From NCBI RefSeq assembly GCF_029167375.1, contig NZ_JARFTP010000014.1, forward strand, positions 1 to 64,000: a stretch of 64,000 nt of DNA, written 5' to 3'. The notes below the pieces were generated by a model that was given only the letters and a program-made list of their open reading frames with translations, was not told the DNA's origin and made no database searches. This DNA is from Tsukamurella sp. 8F (lineage in GTDB: Bacteria > Actinomycetota > Actinomycetes > Mycobacteriales > Mycobacteriaceae). Position numbers and translations under genes: made by a program. Shown piece after piece: positions 29,349-38,839 of the stretch. Every line of letters starts with the position of its first letter. Position 1 is the first letter of the stretch.

Positions 29349-29992
29349 AGCGAGTCGGGGTCGACGCCCAGGACGTCCGCCACGCGCGCGGCGGTCACGG
29401 CGCCTTCGCGCAGCAGCCGTGGGCTGTGCCCGGACAGGTCGACGATGGTCGACGCCACCGCGTGCTCGGCGGGGCCGCCGTCGAGGTACACCTCGACCGA
29501 GTCGCCCAGCTGTTCGCGGGCGTCCTCCATCGTCGCGGCCGGCGCGCGCCCCGACACGTTCGCGCTGGACACGGCCATGGGACCGACCTCCCGCAGCAGC
29601 TCGACCGCGACCGGATGCAGGGGCATGCGCAGCATGACGGTCCCCCGCGTATCCCCCAGGTCCCAGGCGAGGCTGGGCGCGTGCTCCACGACGATGCTCA
29701 CGGCCCCGGGCCAGAACGCACGCGTCAAATCCCGAGCCGCCGGGGTCACGGTCGACACGAGCCCGTCGATCGTGCTCCAGGAGCCGACCAGCACGCCGAC
29801 CGGCATGTCCGGGCCGCGGTGCTTGGCGGCCAGAAGGTCCGAGACGGCGCGGCCGTCGAATGCATCCGCGCCTATGCCGTAGAGCGTATCCGTCGGCATC
29901 ACGACGAGCCGCCCACCCTTGGCCGCGGCCTTGGCAGCGGCTATACCGGCGGCGCGTGAATCCGGATCGGTGCAGTCATAGGCGATGCTCAC
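29345..29992 (-). CDS. tsaC: L-threonylcarbamoyladenylate synthase (Sua5/YrdC/YwlC)
   Basis: 215-aa enzyme that makes threonylcarbamoyl-AMP from threonine, bicarbonate and ATP, the first step of the t6A37 modification of ANN-decoding tRNAs. YrdC-fold motifs seen: PTDTLYGIGADAF, the KxR segment KHRGPDMP and SSANVSG. The length fits the short form without a Sua5 C-terminal domain. The start is GTG at 29992. Its stop and the stop of the convergent MmpL gene share the palindrome CTAG (29345-29348). Confidence 0.95.
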   Translation of the reverse strand: MSIAYDCTDPDSRAAGIAAAKAAAKGGRLVVMPTDTLYGIGADAFDGRAVSDLLAAKHRGPDMPVGVLVGSWSTIDGLVSTVTPAARDLTRAFWPGAVSIVVEHAPSLAWDLGDTRGTVMLRMPLHPVAVELLREVGPMAVSSANVSGRAPAATMEDAREQLGDSVEVYLDGGPAEHAVASTIVDLSGHSPRLLREGAVTAARVADVLGVDPDSL

Positions 29993-30023
29993 GGTGCCAA
30001 TCCTGCCACCGTCGATCGTCGGC

Positions 30024-30512
30024 TCAGGCGGGGGCCTGCTTCCTCCCGCCGGGCAGGCGGTCGACGAAGCGCCCTAGGCGCTCGACCGTGTTGTCCAGCG
30101 GCGTGACTATGTCGGTGAGGCGCTCCACCGTCGGCAGAGCGCCCGCGATGGTCGCGGCATCACGGGCGATGAGAGCGGCACTCTCATCGATACCCTTCGA
30201 ATTGCTGTCGATCCCCTTCGCACTCGCGTCGATACCGGCCGCGCTGACGGCGATCCCCTCGGCGGCGATCGCGATCCTGCGAGCGTCGGCGGTGAGCTGA
30301 TGCAGGTCGTCGAGCACCGGCCCGAGCCGATCGATCAGCTCCCCCACCTGCTGCGCGCGATCCACCACGGGGCCGAACGCGTCGAGATAGGAGCCGAGCT
30401 TGTGCAGTGTCTGGCGCATTTGGCGCTCGACGTCCCGGACCTCCGCGATCCCCCGGACGGTGACCCGCCCCGGCGCCGTGATCAGGTCTGCCACATCGTC
30501 TTTGATGCCCAT
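30024..30512 (-). CDS. Heptad-repeat helical protein of unknown function
   Basis: 162-aa soluble protein with no catalytic motif I recognise. It is mainly amphipathic helix. Residues about 85-125 are a run of near-identical heptads (EGIAVSA, AGIDASA, KGIDSNS, KGIDESA, ALIARDA, ATIAGAL). Flanking segments (VGELIDRLGPVLDDLHQL, VERLTDIVTPLDNTVERLG) also look helical. There is no signal peptide or membrane helix. The ATG at 30512 has a ggagg site. It lies between prmC and tsaC, where I recall no gene in M. tuberculosis. Structural, membrane-surface or phasin-like roles are possible. Confidence 0.8.
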   Translation of the reverse strand: MGIKDDVADLITAPGRVTVRGIAEVRDVERQMRQTLHKLGSYLDAFGPVVDRAQQVGELIDRLGPVLDDLHQLTADARRIAIAAEGIAVSAAGIDASAKGIDSNSKGIDESAALIARDAATIAGALPTVERLTDIVTPLDNTVERLGRFVDRLPGGRKQAPA

Positions 30513-30550
30513 GATTCCTCCGCACCTTCGCACCGTTCGATCAGACGAGA

Positions 30551-31411
30551 CTACCGCGGCGTGTTCCCCGTCACGAAACGTGGCCTACCGGCCAGGTCGA
30601 GGTGGCGCCTCAGGCCGGTGAAGCCGGCCGCGGTCAGCGCTGTCATCACGCCGTCCGCGTTCGCGTCGTCGTGCTCGACCGCCACGGGTGCGCCCGGCAC
30701 CGCGATCGCAGCGATCACGGGCCCGATCTCCCGGATGAGGTCGAGCCCGTCTGGGCCGGAGAAGAGCGCCTCCACCGGATCCGCGGCGGCCTCGGGCGCC
30801 AGCGCTGCTCCGTCCGGCACGTAAGGAGGATTGCACACGACGACGTCGGCCCGGCCGCCGAGCAGATCCGCGATGCGCGCGGGCAGACCGGGCTCGGTGA
30901 CATCGGCTGCGATCACCTGCACACGTCCTGCGCCCAGTTCGGATACGTTGGCGTGCAGGTACTTCAGGGCTTCCTGGCCGCGCTCGACAGCGACCGCAGT
31001 GGCGCCTGACACCGTCGTCGCCAGCTGGATGGCGAGCGCACCCGAGCCGGCACAGAGGTCTACGATGCGCCCACCGTCGGGCGTGCGGCGGCGCGCCCAT
31101 TCGGCGAGCAGCTCGGTCTCGGGACGCGGCACGAACACGCCCGGGCCGACCCGCAGTTCGAGCCCACCGAACGGTGCGCGGCCGGTGAGGTGCTGCAGGG
31201 GCTCACGCGCGCTTCGCCGGTCGACGAGCGCGGCGTATTCGGCCGCCTGCTCTGCGGTTGCGTCGTCGGCGGCGGCGAGGCGACCCCGGTGGACCCCGAG
31301 CACATACGCGAGCAGTAGCTCCGCGTCGACCCGCGGCGAAGGTACATCGGCGTCGGCCAGGCGCGCCGCGGCGTCCGCCAACAGCCGGGTGGGCCTGCCC
31401 CCGGCGGTCAC
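30551..31411 (-). CDS. prmC: Release factor glutamine methyltransferase
   Basis: 286-aa SAM-dependent enzyme that methylates the glutamine of the GGQ motif in release factors. It has the N-terminal helical domain, the SAM-binding motif [16 protein letters not shown] and the substrate-glutamine motif NPPYVP. The start is GTG at 31411, overlapping the stop of its substrate gene prfA by 4 nt (GTGA). Confidence 0.96.
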   Translation of the reverse strand: MTAGGRPTRLLADAAARLADADVPSPRVDAELLLAYVLGVHRGRLAAADDATAEQAAEYAALVDRRSAREPLQHLTGRAPFGGLELRVGPGVFVPRPETELLAEWARRRTPDGGRIVDLCAGSGALAIQLATTVSGATAVAVERGQEALKYLHANVSELGAGRVQVIAADVTEPGLPARIADLLGGRADVVVCNPPYVPDGAALAPEAAADPVEALFSGPDGLDLIREIGPVIAAIAVPGAPVAVEHDDANADGVMTALTAAGFTGLRRHLDLAGRPRFVTGNTPR

Positions 31412-32496
31412 TCCGCCTCGAGGCGCGCCCGCCGGTCCGCGGCCGAGAGCGCGTCGAGAAGCGGGTCCAACTCGCCGCCTAGGACCTGGTCCAGGTTGTG
31501 CGCCTTGAACCCGATGCGGTGGTCGGTGATGCGGTTCTCGGGCCAGTTGTAGGTGCGGATGCGCTCGGAACGGTCCACCGTGCGGATCTGCGCGGCACGC
31601 GAATCCGACGCGGCGGCCTCGGCCTCCTCCTCGGCGAGGGCCTGCAACCGAGCTGCGAGGACCGCCATCGCGCGAGCCTTGTTCTGAAGCTGCGAACGCT
31701 CGTTCTGGCAGGTGACGACGATGCCCGTCGGCAGGTGCGTCAGGCGTACGGCCGAGTCGGTGGTGTTCACGCCCTGGCCGCCCTTGCCCGAGCTGCGGTA
31801 GACGTCGACGCGCAGATCCGATTCGTCGATCTGGACCTCGGCGACCTCGTCGGGCTCGGGATAGACGAGCACGCCCGCCGCCGACGTGTGGATCCGGCCC
31901 TGGCTCTCGGTGGCGGGGACGCGCTGCACGCGGTGCACGCCGCCCTCGAACTTCATGCGGGCCCATACACCGTCGATGGCACCGTCGGCGCCGGGCCCGC
32001 GCGACTTGATCGAGAACGTCGCGTCCTTGTATCCGCCCAGGTCGGAGAAGGTCGCGTCGAGAGTCTCGACCTTCCAGCCCCGGCGCTCCGCATAACGCAG
32101 GTACATGCGCGCCAGGTCGCCTGCGAAGAGCGCGGACTCCTCACCACCCTCGCCCGACTTGACCTCGAGCACCACGTCGTCGGAGTCGTGCGGATCGCGT
32201 GGCGCCAACTGGTCCGTCAGCTGCTCCTCGAGCCCCGACACCTGCTGCTCGAGGTCCGCGACCTCGTCGGCGAACGATGCGTCGTCGGCCGCGAGCTCGC
32301 GCGCCGCCGCGAGGTCGTCCTGTGCTGATGTCAGCCGGCGGTACGTCGACATGATCGGGGCCAGTTCCGCGAACCGCTTGCCTACGCGGCGCGCTGCGGC
32401 CGGATCGTTGTGCAGCGCCGGATCGGACATCTGCTGCTCGAGTCCGGCGTGCTCGGCAAGGATGTCGTCGATCGCCGAGGGTGACGCGCTGCTCAT
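31408..32496 (-). CDS. prfA: Peptide chain release factor 1
   Basis: 362-aa RF1, which recognises UAA and UAG and releases the peptide at the ribosome. The codon-reading tripeptide PAT is at residues 194-196, as expected for RF1 and not RF2. The catalytic GGQ is at 239-241 (SGKGGQGVN), the site methylated by PrmC. Full length. It follows rpmE after a terminator-like hairpin. Confidence 0.98.
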   Translation of the reverse strand: MSSASPSAIDDILAEHAGLEQQMSDPALHNDPAAARRVGKRFAELAPIMSTYRRLTSAQDDLAAARELAADDASFADEVADLEQQVSGLEEQLTDQLAPRDPHDSDDVVLEVKSGEGGEESALFAGDLARMYLRYAERRGWKVETLDATFSDLGGYKDATFSIKSRGPGADGAIDGVWARMKFEGGVHRVQRVPATESQGRIHTSAAGVLVYPEPDEVAEVQIDESDLRVDVYRSSGKGGQGVNTTDSAVRLTHLPTGIVVTCQNERSQLQNKARAMAVLAARLQALAEEEAEAAASDSRAAQIRTVDRSERIRTYNWPENRITDHRIGFKAHNLDQVLGGELDPLLDALSAADRRARLEAE

Positions 32497-32546
32497 CGGG
32501 TTCCTTCGCGTGGATGGTGGTGTGCGGTGTCCGGCCGAGAAACAGG

Positions 32547-32583
32547 CCGACGCCCGGCCTGCGTCGAGCAGGACGGGCGTCGG
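32547..32583 (-). terminator. Hairpin terminator after rpmE
   Basis: A perfect 10-bp stem (32547-32556 with 32574-32583, ccgacgcccg and its complement) has a 17-nt loop. On the minus strand it is followed by a short T-rich stretch (tgtttct). It starts 9 nt after the rpmE stop and may end or reduce transcription into prfA. Confidence 0.6.
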
Positions 32584-32592
32584 GCTGCGGGG

Positions 32593-32823
32593 CTACTTGT
32601 CGGCGTCGGCCTTGGCCGCGCGCTTGCCGTAGCGCTTCTCGAAGCGGGCGACACGGCCGCCGGTATCGAGGATCTTCTGCTTGCCCGTGTAGAACGGGTG
32701 GCACTGGGAGCAGACCTCGACCACGATGCGGCCGCTCTCCTTGGTCGAGTGGGTCTCGAACGTGTTGCCACAACCGCACTGAACGGTGGTGGTCACGTAC
32801 TCGGGGTGGATCCCCTTCTTCAT
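32593..32823 (-). CDS. rpmE: 50S ribosomal protein L31, zinc-binding form
   Basis: 76-aa L31 of the C+ (zinc) type: cysteines C16, C18, C38 and C41 form the ribbon (QCGCGN, VCSQCH). In bacteria with two L31 versions, the zinc-free paralogue replaces this one when zinc is scarce; no paralogue is in this window. The order rho-rpmE-prfA is conserved in actinobacteria. Confidence 0.97.
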   Translation of the reverse strand: MKKGIHPEYVTTTVQCGCGNTFETHSTKESGRIVVEVCSQCHPFYTGKQKILDTGGRVARFEKRYGKRAAKADADK

Positions 32824-32956
32824 CTTGCCGTCCTTATCTGTTGTGGGTCGCCGGGTCCCGTCGCCTGGCGGCGCGGGTGAACCGGTACCCGATATCAGCG
32901 GTCCAGTATGCCAGAACGCGCAGTAGGAGCGGAAATTCCCGCCCCACCACTCGTCG

Positions 32957-35041
32957 CTACTCGCTGTCCGCGAAGCCGCTGTTCTTCTGCACCGTCATGA
33001 GGAACTCGATGTTGGTGCGCGTCTTCTTCAGCTGGCTGATCAGGAGCTCGATCGACTGCTGGCTGTCGAGCGCCGCGAGCAGGCGGCGCAGCTTGTTGAC
33101 CACTGTCGCCTCATCGGGAGCCATGATCAGCTCGTCCTTGCGAGTGTTGGACGCCGCGACGTCTACCGCGGGGAACACGCGCCGCTCGGAGATCTTGCGA
33201 TCCAGCTTGAGCTCGGCATTGCCAGTGCCCTTGAACTCCTCGAAGATCACCGTGTCGCCCGTGGATCCGGTCTCGACCAGAGCCGTGGCGATGATCGTCA
33301 GCGAGCCGCCGTTCTCGATGTTGCGGGCCGCACCGAGGAACCGCTTGGGCGGGTACAGGGCGGTCGAGTCGATACCGCCGGACAGGATGCGACCCGATGC
33401 GGGGCTCGAGTTGTTGTACGCGCGGCCGAGCCGAGTGATCGAGTCGAGCAGGACCACCACGTCCCGTCCGGTTTCGACGAGGCGCTTGGCGCGCTCGATC
33501 GCGAGCTCGGCAACGGACGTATGGTCCGACGGCGGCCGGTCGAAGGTGGAGCTGATCACCTCGCCGCGCACGCTGCGCTGCATGTCGGTGACCTCCTCCG
33601 GGCGCTCGTCCACCAGCACGACCATGAGGTAGCACTCGGGGTTGTTCGTGGCGATCGCGTTCGCGATGTCCTGCAGGATCGTGGTCTTGCCGGCCTTCGG
33701 CGGCGCCGAGATCAGAGCGCGCTGGCCCTTGCCGATCGGCATGATCAGGTCGATCACGCGCGTGGTGAGGATGTTCGGCGCGGTCTCCAGGCGGAGACGT
33801 TGGTTCGGGTAGAGCGGCGTGAGCTTGTTGAACTCGGGACGGTTCTTCGCCGCATCGACCTCGAGGCCGTTGACGGTATCGAGGCGGACGAGCGGATTGA
33901 ACTTCTGCCGCTGATTCTGCTGCTCGCCCTCGCGAGGCAGCTTCACGGCACCGGTGATCGCGTCGCCGCGGCGCAGGCCGTTGCGGCGCACCATGTTCAT
34001 GGACACATAGACGTCGTTGGGACCCGCGATATAGCCCGAGGTGCGGACGAACGCGTAGTTGTCCAGTACGTCCAGGATGCCTGCGACCGGCTGCAGGACG
34101 TCGTCCTCACTGACCTGCGGCTCGCCGCCGTCACCGCCGCGATCGCGGCCGCCGCGGCGACGCTCGCGGAACCGGCGTCCGCGCTTACCGCGGCCCTCTT
34201 CGTCATCCGGGCCGTTGTCGCCTGACTGGTTGTTGCGCTGGCCGCCGCCCTGGTCACCGCGGTTGCCGCCGTCGCGGTTGCCGCCCTGGCCACCGTCGCG
34301 GTTCTGGTTGTCCCGGTTCTGGTTGCCGTTCTGTCGGCGCTGGTTGCGGCCCTCGCCCTGCTGACGGTCCTGCTTGTCGCCCTGCTGGCGGTCCTGCTTG
34401 TCGCCCTGCTGGCGGTCCTGCTTGTCGCCCTGTTGACGATCACCCTGCTGACGGTCGCCCTGTTGCTGGCGGCCACGCTGGTTGCGGCCCTCGCCGCGCT
34501 GATTTCCGGCGTCGTCCCGCCCGGACCGACTCGGCTCGGAGTTCGAATCCTCGGCTGGACCCGCCTCGGAAGCTTCCGCGGCAGCGGCTCCGGCGTCGGG
34601 GGCATCGGTCTTGGGCGCATCGCTCTTGCGCACGTCCGTCTCGAGAGCGTCGGCCTTCGGGGCGTCCGCTACCGCGGGTGCCGCAGCCGGGGACTCGGCC
34701 TTCACGGCCTGCTCCGCGGGCACCTGAGCCTCGCTGGGCACGGTCTCCTGCCGCGGCGCGTCCTTCGCAGTCGTCTTGCGCGGGGCGCGGGCGCGCGCCG
34801 CGGCCACCTCGGCGGGGGCTGCGCCACCCTGGGCGGTGATGGCCGCGATGAGATCGCCCTTGCGCATACCGGAGATCCCGCGGATCCCCATATCGCCGGC
34901 GATCGCCCGCAGCTCGGCCAGAACCATGCCGTTCAAGCCGGACCGGCGGCGCTCATCGGCGCGGCGGGCACTGGCGGACGGGGCGGCCGCAGAGTCGGCG
35001 GGTGCCTCGGCGGATGCGCCGAGGAGGTCCGTATCTGTCAC
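32957..35041 (-). CDS. rho: Transcription termination factor Rho with long disordered insert
   Basis: 694-aa Rho, much longer than the E. coli protein (about 420 aa). An N-terminal SAP-like Rho_N segment ([20 protein letters not shown], about 38-57) is followed by a disordered insert at about 90-300. The insert is first Ala/Pro-rich, then rich in Gln, Asp, Arg, Asn and Gly. RNA-binding and ATPase domains follow; Walker A is APPKAGKTT with K452. Such inserts are typical of actinobacterial Rho and widen RNA binding. The GTG at 35041 has a gaaagga site. The 5' leader is long. Confidence 0.97.
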   Translation of the reverse strand: MTDTDLLGASAEAPADSAAAPSASARRADERRRSGLNGMVLAELRAIAGDMGIRGISGMRKGDLIAAITAQGGAAPAEVAAARARAPRKTTAKDAPRQETVPSEAQVPAEQAVKAESPAAAPAVADAPKADALETDVRKSDAPKTDAPDAGAAAAEASEAGPAEDSNSEPSRSGRDDAGNQRGEGRNQRGRQQQGDRQQGDRQQGDKQDRQQGDKQDRQQGDKQDRQQGEGRNQRRQNGNQNRDNQNRDGGQGGNRDGGNRGDQGGGQRNNQSGDNGPDDEEGRGKRGRRFRERRRGGRDRGGDGGEPQVSEDDVLQPVAGILDVLDNYAFVRTSGYIAGPNDVYVSMNMVRRNGLRRGDAITGAVKLPREGEQQNQRQKFNPLVRLDTVNGLEVDAAKNRPEFNKLTPLYPNQRLRLETAPNILTTRVIDLIMPIGKGQRALISAPPKAGKTTILQDIANAIATNNPECYLMVVLVDERPEEVTDMQRSVRGEVISSTFDRPPSDHTSVAELAIERAKRLVETGRDVVVLLDSITRLGRAYNNSSPASGRILSGGIDSTALYPPKRFLGAARNIENGGSLTIIATALVETGSTGDTVIFEEFKGTGNAELKLDRKISERRVFPAVDVAASNTRKDELIMAPDEATVVNKLRRLLAALDSQQSIELLISQLKKTRTNIEFLMTVQKNSGFADSE
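34354..34425. repeat. 24-bp tandem repeats in rho
   Basis: Three almost identical 24-bp units (34354-34377, 34378-34401, 34402-34425) encode DKQDRQQG-type octapeptides. Degenerate copies continue to about 34470. They lie in the disordered insert of Rho and could change in number by slippage. Confidence 0.8.
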
Positions 35042-35428
35042 GGATGTCCTTTCATCTCCCCACCCTGCGACCTCCGCAGGAGGGGCGTGGCATCGGTCCG
35101 AACAGCCGCGATGAGCGGGCCTGCGGCGGGACCGGCGACGTACGTCGGTTTCGCTGAAACGGATGCCACGGAAGTCGGTGCTTCTCATGTATGTCTTCGG
35201 CGGCGAACCCCGCGGGATGTCGTGGCCGCCCTCCCGAGAACACACATGTCCTTCACGTTCGAACCGATCAAGAGCTGAGGGGAACGAGCGTCTCGTAGGA
35301 GATCAACCGAAGAGTGCCGACGGCGATTCGCCTTGGCACTAGGGCAATGATAGCGAAGATGTCAACCGTGCGTCACGGCCACCCCGTCGGCGTGTCCACG
35401 CCGCCCGGCGGTCGTGTCCTGCTCGCGC
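35042..35428 (-). other. Long leader of rho
   Basis: 387 nt between the thrB stop and the rho start, with no gene. It holds a stem of AGTGCC with GGCACT (35313-35318 with 35335-35340) enclosing a smaller GGCG/CGCC stem. A candidate promoter lies at 35347-35365. The untranslated leader would then be about 300 nt, in keeping with autoregulation of rho by premature termination. That role is inferred from rho genes elsewhere. Confidence 0.5.
35347..35365 (-). promoter_or_regulatory. Candidate rho promoter elements
   Basis: Minus-strand TTGACA at 35360-35365 and TATCAT at 35347-35352 each match consensus hexamers, but they are only 7 nt apart and cannot work as one pair. Either TTGACA pairs with a poorer TAGTGC box about 18 nt downstream, or TATCAT uses a weak -35. 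A promoter in this stretch is likely; its exact form is not resolved. Confidence 0.35.
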
Positions 35429-36346
35429 TCAGCTGTCCGCGATCGAGACACCGTCGGCGACGGACAGCTCGCGGACGGTGAAGCCCGCGGCCTGCGCGGA
35501 CTCCCTCCGCTCGCCCGGCAGGGGCGACGCGGTGAGGGCCAACACCGTCGGGCCCGCACCGGATACGAAGGCCGCGACGCCGTCCGCACGCAGATCCGCG
35601 ACGAGCGCCGCCGACGCCGGCATCGACCCGGCGCGGTAGCCCTGGTGTAGACGGTCGTCGGTGGCGGGGAGCAGCAGTTCGGGGGCCTGGCTCAGCGCCA
35701 CGACCAGCAGGGCGGACCGCGACGCGTTGAACGCGGCATCTGCATGCGGAACCTTGTCGGGTAGCAGACCGCGCGTGACGGACGTCGACGACTCGACGTC
35801 GGGGACGAACGCGTAGGCCTTCACATCGGGGTGCACTTCGATGCGCCGGGCGTCGTAAGCGGGTCCGGGACCGGTCCACGACACGACCGCTCCCCCGAGG
35901 ACACTCGCGGACGCGTTGTCCGGGTGCCCCTCGAACTCGGCGGACAGTTGCACCATCTCGCCGGCCGTGAGACTGCGCGGAACGCCCCCCTCGGCGGCCA
36001 GCGCAGTGCCCGCAGCGATCCCGGCGACGGCCGCCGCGGCCGACGAACCGAGCCCCCGAGAATGCGGGATCCGGTTGTGGCACTTGAGGTTCAGTCCGGG
36101 AGCAGCGATACCCAGGCAGGTCATCGCCCGGCGCAGGGCGAGCACGACGAGGTGCGTCTCGTCGGTCGGCACGGACTCCCAGCCCTCGCCCTCGACCGTG
36201 ACCGTCAGGCCACCGTCGGTGGTCTCGACCGTGACGTCGTCGTACAGGCCGAGCGCGAGGCCTAACGAGTCGAAGCCGGGCCCGAGGTTCGCGCTCGACG
36301 CGGGCACCGTCACCGTGGCCGTCAGGCCTACGGGCAGGATCGTCAC
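35429..36346 (-). CDS. thrB: Homoserine kinase
   Basis: 305-aa GHMP kinase that phosphorylates homoserine with ATP on the way to threonine. Motifs: VPASSANLGPGFDSLGLAL near the N-terminus, the ATP-binding IPHSRGLGSSAAAAVAG and the C-terminal VSGAGPTVLAL. I chose the GTG at 36346 because the mature family start lies only a few residues before GLTATVTVPASSANLG. A GTG at 36379 overlapping the thrC stop by 4 nt is in frame and also possible. Last gene of the hom-thrC-thrB group. Confidence 0.95.
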   Translation of the reverse strand: MTILPVGLTATVTVPASSANLGPGFDSLGLALGLYDDVTVETTDGGLTVTVEGEGWESVPTDETHLVVLALRRAMTCLGIAAPGLNLKCHNRIPHSRGLGSSAAAAVAGIAAGTALAAEGGVPRSLTAGEMVQLSAEFEGHPDNASASVLGGAVVSWTGPGPAYDARRIEVHPDVKAYAFVPDVESSTSVTRGLLPDKVPHADAAFNASRSALLVVALSQAPELLLPATDDRLHQGYRAGSMPASAALVADLRADGVAAFVSGAGPTVLALTASPLPGERRESAQAAGFTVRELSVADGVSIADS

Positions 36347-36375
36347 CTCCCGGTCCCGCTCCTCCCCCGCCAGGC

Positions 36376-37476
36376 TCACTCGACCAGCCCCATCGCGGCC
36401 GCGACAGCCACGGGGTCGACACCTACGGAGGCGATCTCCGGCACGCCCTTCAAGGCGGTGTCCGGGTCCTTGAGGCCGTTGCCGGTCACCGTGCACACGA
36501 CGGTGGAGCCGGGCTCGATCCAGCCGTCCTTCGTCGCCGCGAGCAGGCCGGCGACCGATGCCGCCGACGCCGGCTCGACGAACACACCCTCGGTGGCAGC
36601 GACGAGGCGGTACGCCTCGAGCAGCTCGTCGTCGGTCGCGGCACGGAACTGCCCCTCCGACTCGTCCCGGGCGGCGATCGCCTGGTTCCACGAGGCGGGG
36701 CTGCCGATGCGGATCGCCGTCGCGATGGTCTCGGGATCCTTGACCGGCGCACCGTTCACGAGCGGCGCGGCGCCCGCCGCCTGCACGCCGAGCATGCGCG
36801 GGCGTGCGGACACGATCCCGTCGGCGTGGTACTCGCTGTAGCCCTTCCAGTACGCCGTGATGTTGCCCGCGTTCCCGACCGGCAGGGCATGCACATCGGG
36901 AGCCTTGCCGAGGGCGTCGACGATCTCGAACGCCGCGGTCTTCTGTCCCTCGATGCGCACCGGGTTGACGGAGTTCACCAGCTCGATCGTGTCGAACTCG
37001 GACGTGGTCTTGCGTGCCAGCTCGAGGCAGTCGTCGAAGTTGCCGTCCACCTCGATGATCCGCGCCCCGTACACGACGGCCTGCGCGAGCTTGCCCATCG
37101 CGATCTTTCCCTTAGGCACCAGGACGGCGCACTCGAGTCCCGCGATCGCCGCGTATGCGGCCGCGGACGCCGAGGTGTTGCCGGTGGAGGCGCACAGCAC
37201 ACCCTTCTTCCCCGTCGCCAGCGCCGCGGTGACGGCCATCGTCATGCCGCGGTCCTTGAACGACCCCGTCGGGTTCAGCCCCTCGACCTTCAGGTGCACA
37301 TCGCAGCCCGTCAGCTCGGACAGTCCGCGCGCCGGCAGCAGAGGCGTCGCCCCCTCGCGGAGGGTGATCGGCCTCCAGGCCGGATCCCACGACGAAAGGC
37401 CGACGGGCAGCCGGTCGCGATAGGCCTGGATCAGGCCGGGCCACGCGTTGTGAACGGGGTTGTGCGGATTACTCAT
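36376..37476 (-). CDS. thrC: Threonine synthase
   Basis: 366-aa PLP enzyme that converts O-phosphohomoserine to threonine. The PLP lysine is K74 in [11 protein letters not shown], and the phosphate-binding loop is [11 protein letters not shown]. This is the shorter actinobacterial type without the N-terminal extension of the E. coli enzyme. The start overlaps the hom stop by 8 nt. Confidence 0.97.
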   Translation of the reverse strand: MSNPHNPVHNAWPGLIQAYRDRLPVGLSSWDPAWRPITLREGATPLLPARGLSELTGCDVHLKVEGLNPTGSFKDRGMTMAVTAALATGKKGVLCASTGNTSASAAAYAAIAGLECAVLVPKGKIAMGKLAQAVVYGARIIEVDGNFDDCLELARKTTSEFDTIELVNSVNPVRIEGQKTAAFEIVDALGKAPDVHALPVGNAGNITAYWKGYSEYHADGIVSARPRMLGVQAAGAAPLVNGAPVKDPETIATAIRIGSPASWNQAIAARDESEGQFRAATDDELLEAYRLVAATEGVFVEPASAASVAGLLAATKDGWIEPGSTVVCTVTGNGLKDPDTALKGVPEIASVGVDPVAVAAAMGLVE

Positions 37477-38839
37477 CGGTTCCCTCCAGACGCAGGACGG
37501 AGGACACGGCCGTTACCACGTCCAGGTTGCCCAGGGCCTCGACGGTCGCGGAAAGGGCCGCGTCCGAGGCGTTGTGGGTGAGCACGACGAGGCGGGCGCC
37601 CTCGCCGGTCTGTGTGAGGGTCTCCGGGCCGTCGGGCGGCACGTCGTCGTCGGCGGGCAGCGGGTGCTGCCGCACCGTCGAGATCGAGATACCGCGCGAC
37701 GAGAACTCGTTGGCGACGGTGCTGAGCACGCCGGGCCGGTCCGCGACGCTCATCGCCACGTAGTAGCGCGTGCGCACCTCGCCGATCGGCGCGATCGCCA
37801 CGTTGGCGTACGCCGATTCGAGTGGACCGCGCCCGTAGTGCACCTTGTTGCGCGCGGCCATCACCAGGTCGCCGAGCACCGCCGACGCGGTCGGCGCGCC
37901 GCCGGCACCCTGGCCGTAGAACATCAGCCGGCCCGCGTTCTCCGCCTCCACGAATACCGCGTTGTACGCGCCGTTGACGGTCGCCAGCGGATGCGCGGTC
38001 GGCAACAGCGCCGGATACACACGCGCCGAGACCTTCTCCGCCCCAGCGGCATCGGTCAGCCGCTCGCAGATCGCCAGAAGCTTGATGACGCAACCGAAGT
38101 CGCGCGCGGACGCGATGTCCTCGCCGGTGATACCGGTGATCCCCTCGCGATGTACGTCGGCCGCCGTCACGCGGGTGTGAAACGCGATCGACGCCAGGAT
38201 CGCCGCCTTGGCGGCGGCATCGTAGCCCTCGACATCTGCTGTCGGATCGGCCTCCGCGTAGCCGAGGCGAGTGGCCTCCTTCAGGGCGATCTCGTAGTCG
38301 TCGCCGCTGTCTGCCATCGCCGAGAGGATGAAGTTCGTCGTGCCGTTGACGATTCCCGCGACGCGCTGCACCTCGTCGCCGGCCAGAGACTGTTGTAGCG
38401 GGCGGACGACCGGAATCGCGCCGGCGACGGCGGCCTCGAAGTACAGGTCTGCACGGGCCTTGCGGGAGGCGTCGGCGAGCTCGCCCGTGTGATCCGCGAG
38501 CAGGGCCTTGTTGGCCGTCACGACAGACTTGCCTGCCTGCAGAGCCGCCAGCAACAGTTCACGGGTGGGCTCGACGCCGCCCATCACCTCGACGACGATG
38601 TCGACGTCCGGGCGCGCGACGAGCGCGGCGGCGTCCTTGGTGAGCAGCGCCGGGTCGACGCCGCGGTCCCTATCGGTGTCGCGCACGGCGATCCCGCGAA
38701 TCTTCAGTGGGGCACCGATGCGGGCGGTGAGGTCTGCTGCCTCGTCCGTGACGATCCGCACCACCTCGGTGCCGACGGTCCCCATGCCGAGCAGTGCGAT
38801 CCCCAGCTCACGGGGAGCCTGCGCAGAGTCAGCCATCAT
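37469..38839 (-). CDS. hom: Homoserine dehydrogenase
   Basis: 456-aa NAD(P)H-dependent reductase of aspartate semialdehyde, the branch point to threonine and methionine. It has an N-terminal Rossmann motif ([11 protein letters not shown]), a catalytic region ([30 protein letters not shown]) and a C-terminal ACT domain ([17 protein letters not shown]) for threonine feedback. Two adjacent ATG codons (38839 and 38836) follow a ggaggt site; the first overlaps the lysA stop by 4 nt (ATGA). Confidence 0.97.
   Translation of the reverse strand: MMADSAQAPRELGIALLGMGTVGTEVVRIVTDEAADLTARIGAPLKIRGIAVRDTDRDRGVDPALLTKDAAALVARPDVDIVVEVMGGVEPTRELLLAALQAGKSVVTANKALLADHTGELADASRKARADLYFEAAVAGAIPVVRPLQQSLAGDEVQRVAGIVNGTTNFILSAMADSGDDYEIALKEATRLGYAEADPTADVEGYDAAAKAAILASIAFHTRVTAADVHREGITGITGEDIASARDFGCVIKLLAICERLTDAAGAEKVSARVYPALLPTAHPLATVNGAYNAVFVEAENAGRLMFYGQGAGGAPTASAVLGDLVMAARNKVHYGRGPLESAYANVAIAPIGEVRTRYYVAMSVADRPGVLSTVANEFSSRGISISTVRQHPLPADDDVPPDGPETLTQTGEGARLVVLTHNASDAALSATVEALGNLDVVTAVSSVLRLEGTDE

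Noticed and set aside
34354-34470. Repeat array resembling CRISPR
   Set aside because: Units are contiguous with no spacers and encode in-frame octapeptides of Rho.
34536-34560. tRNA T-arm-like sequence (ggagttcgaatcc)
   Set aside because: It lies in the rho coding region and no acceptor, D or anticodon arms can be formed around it.
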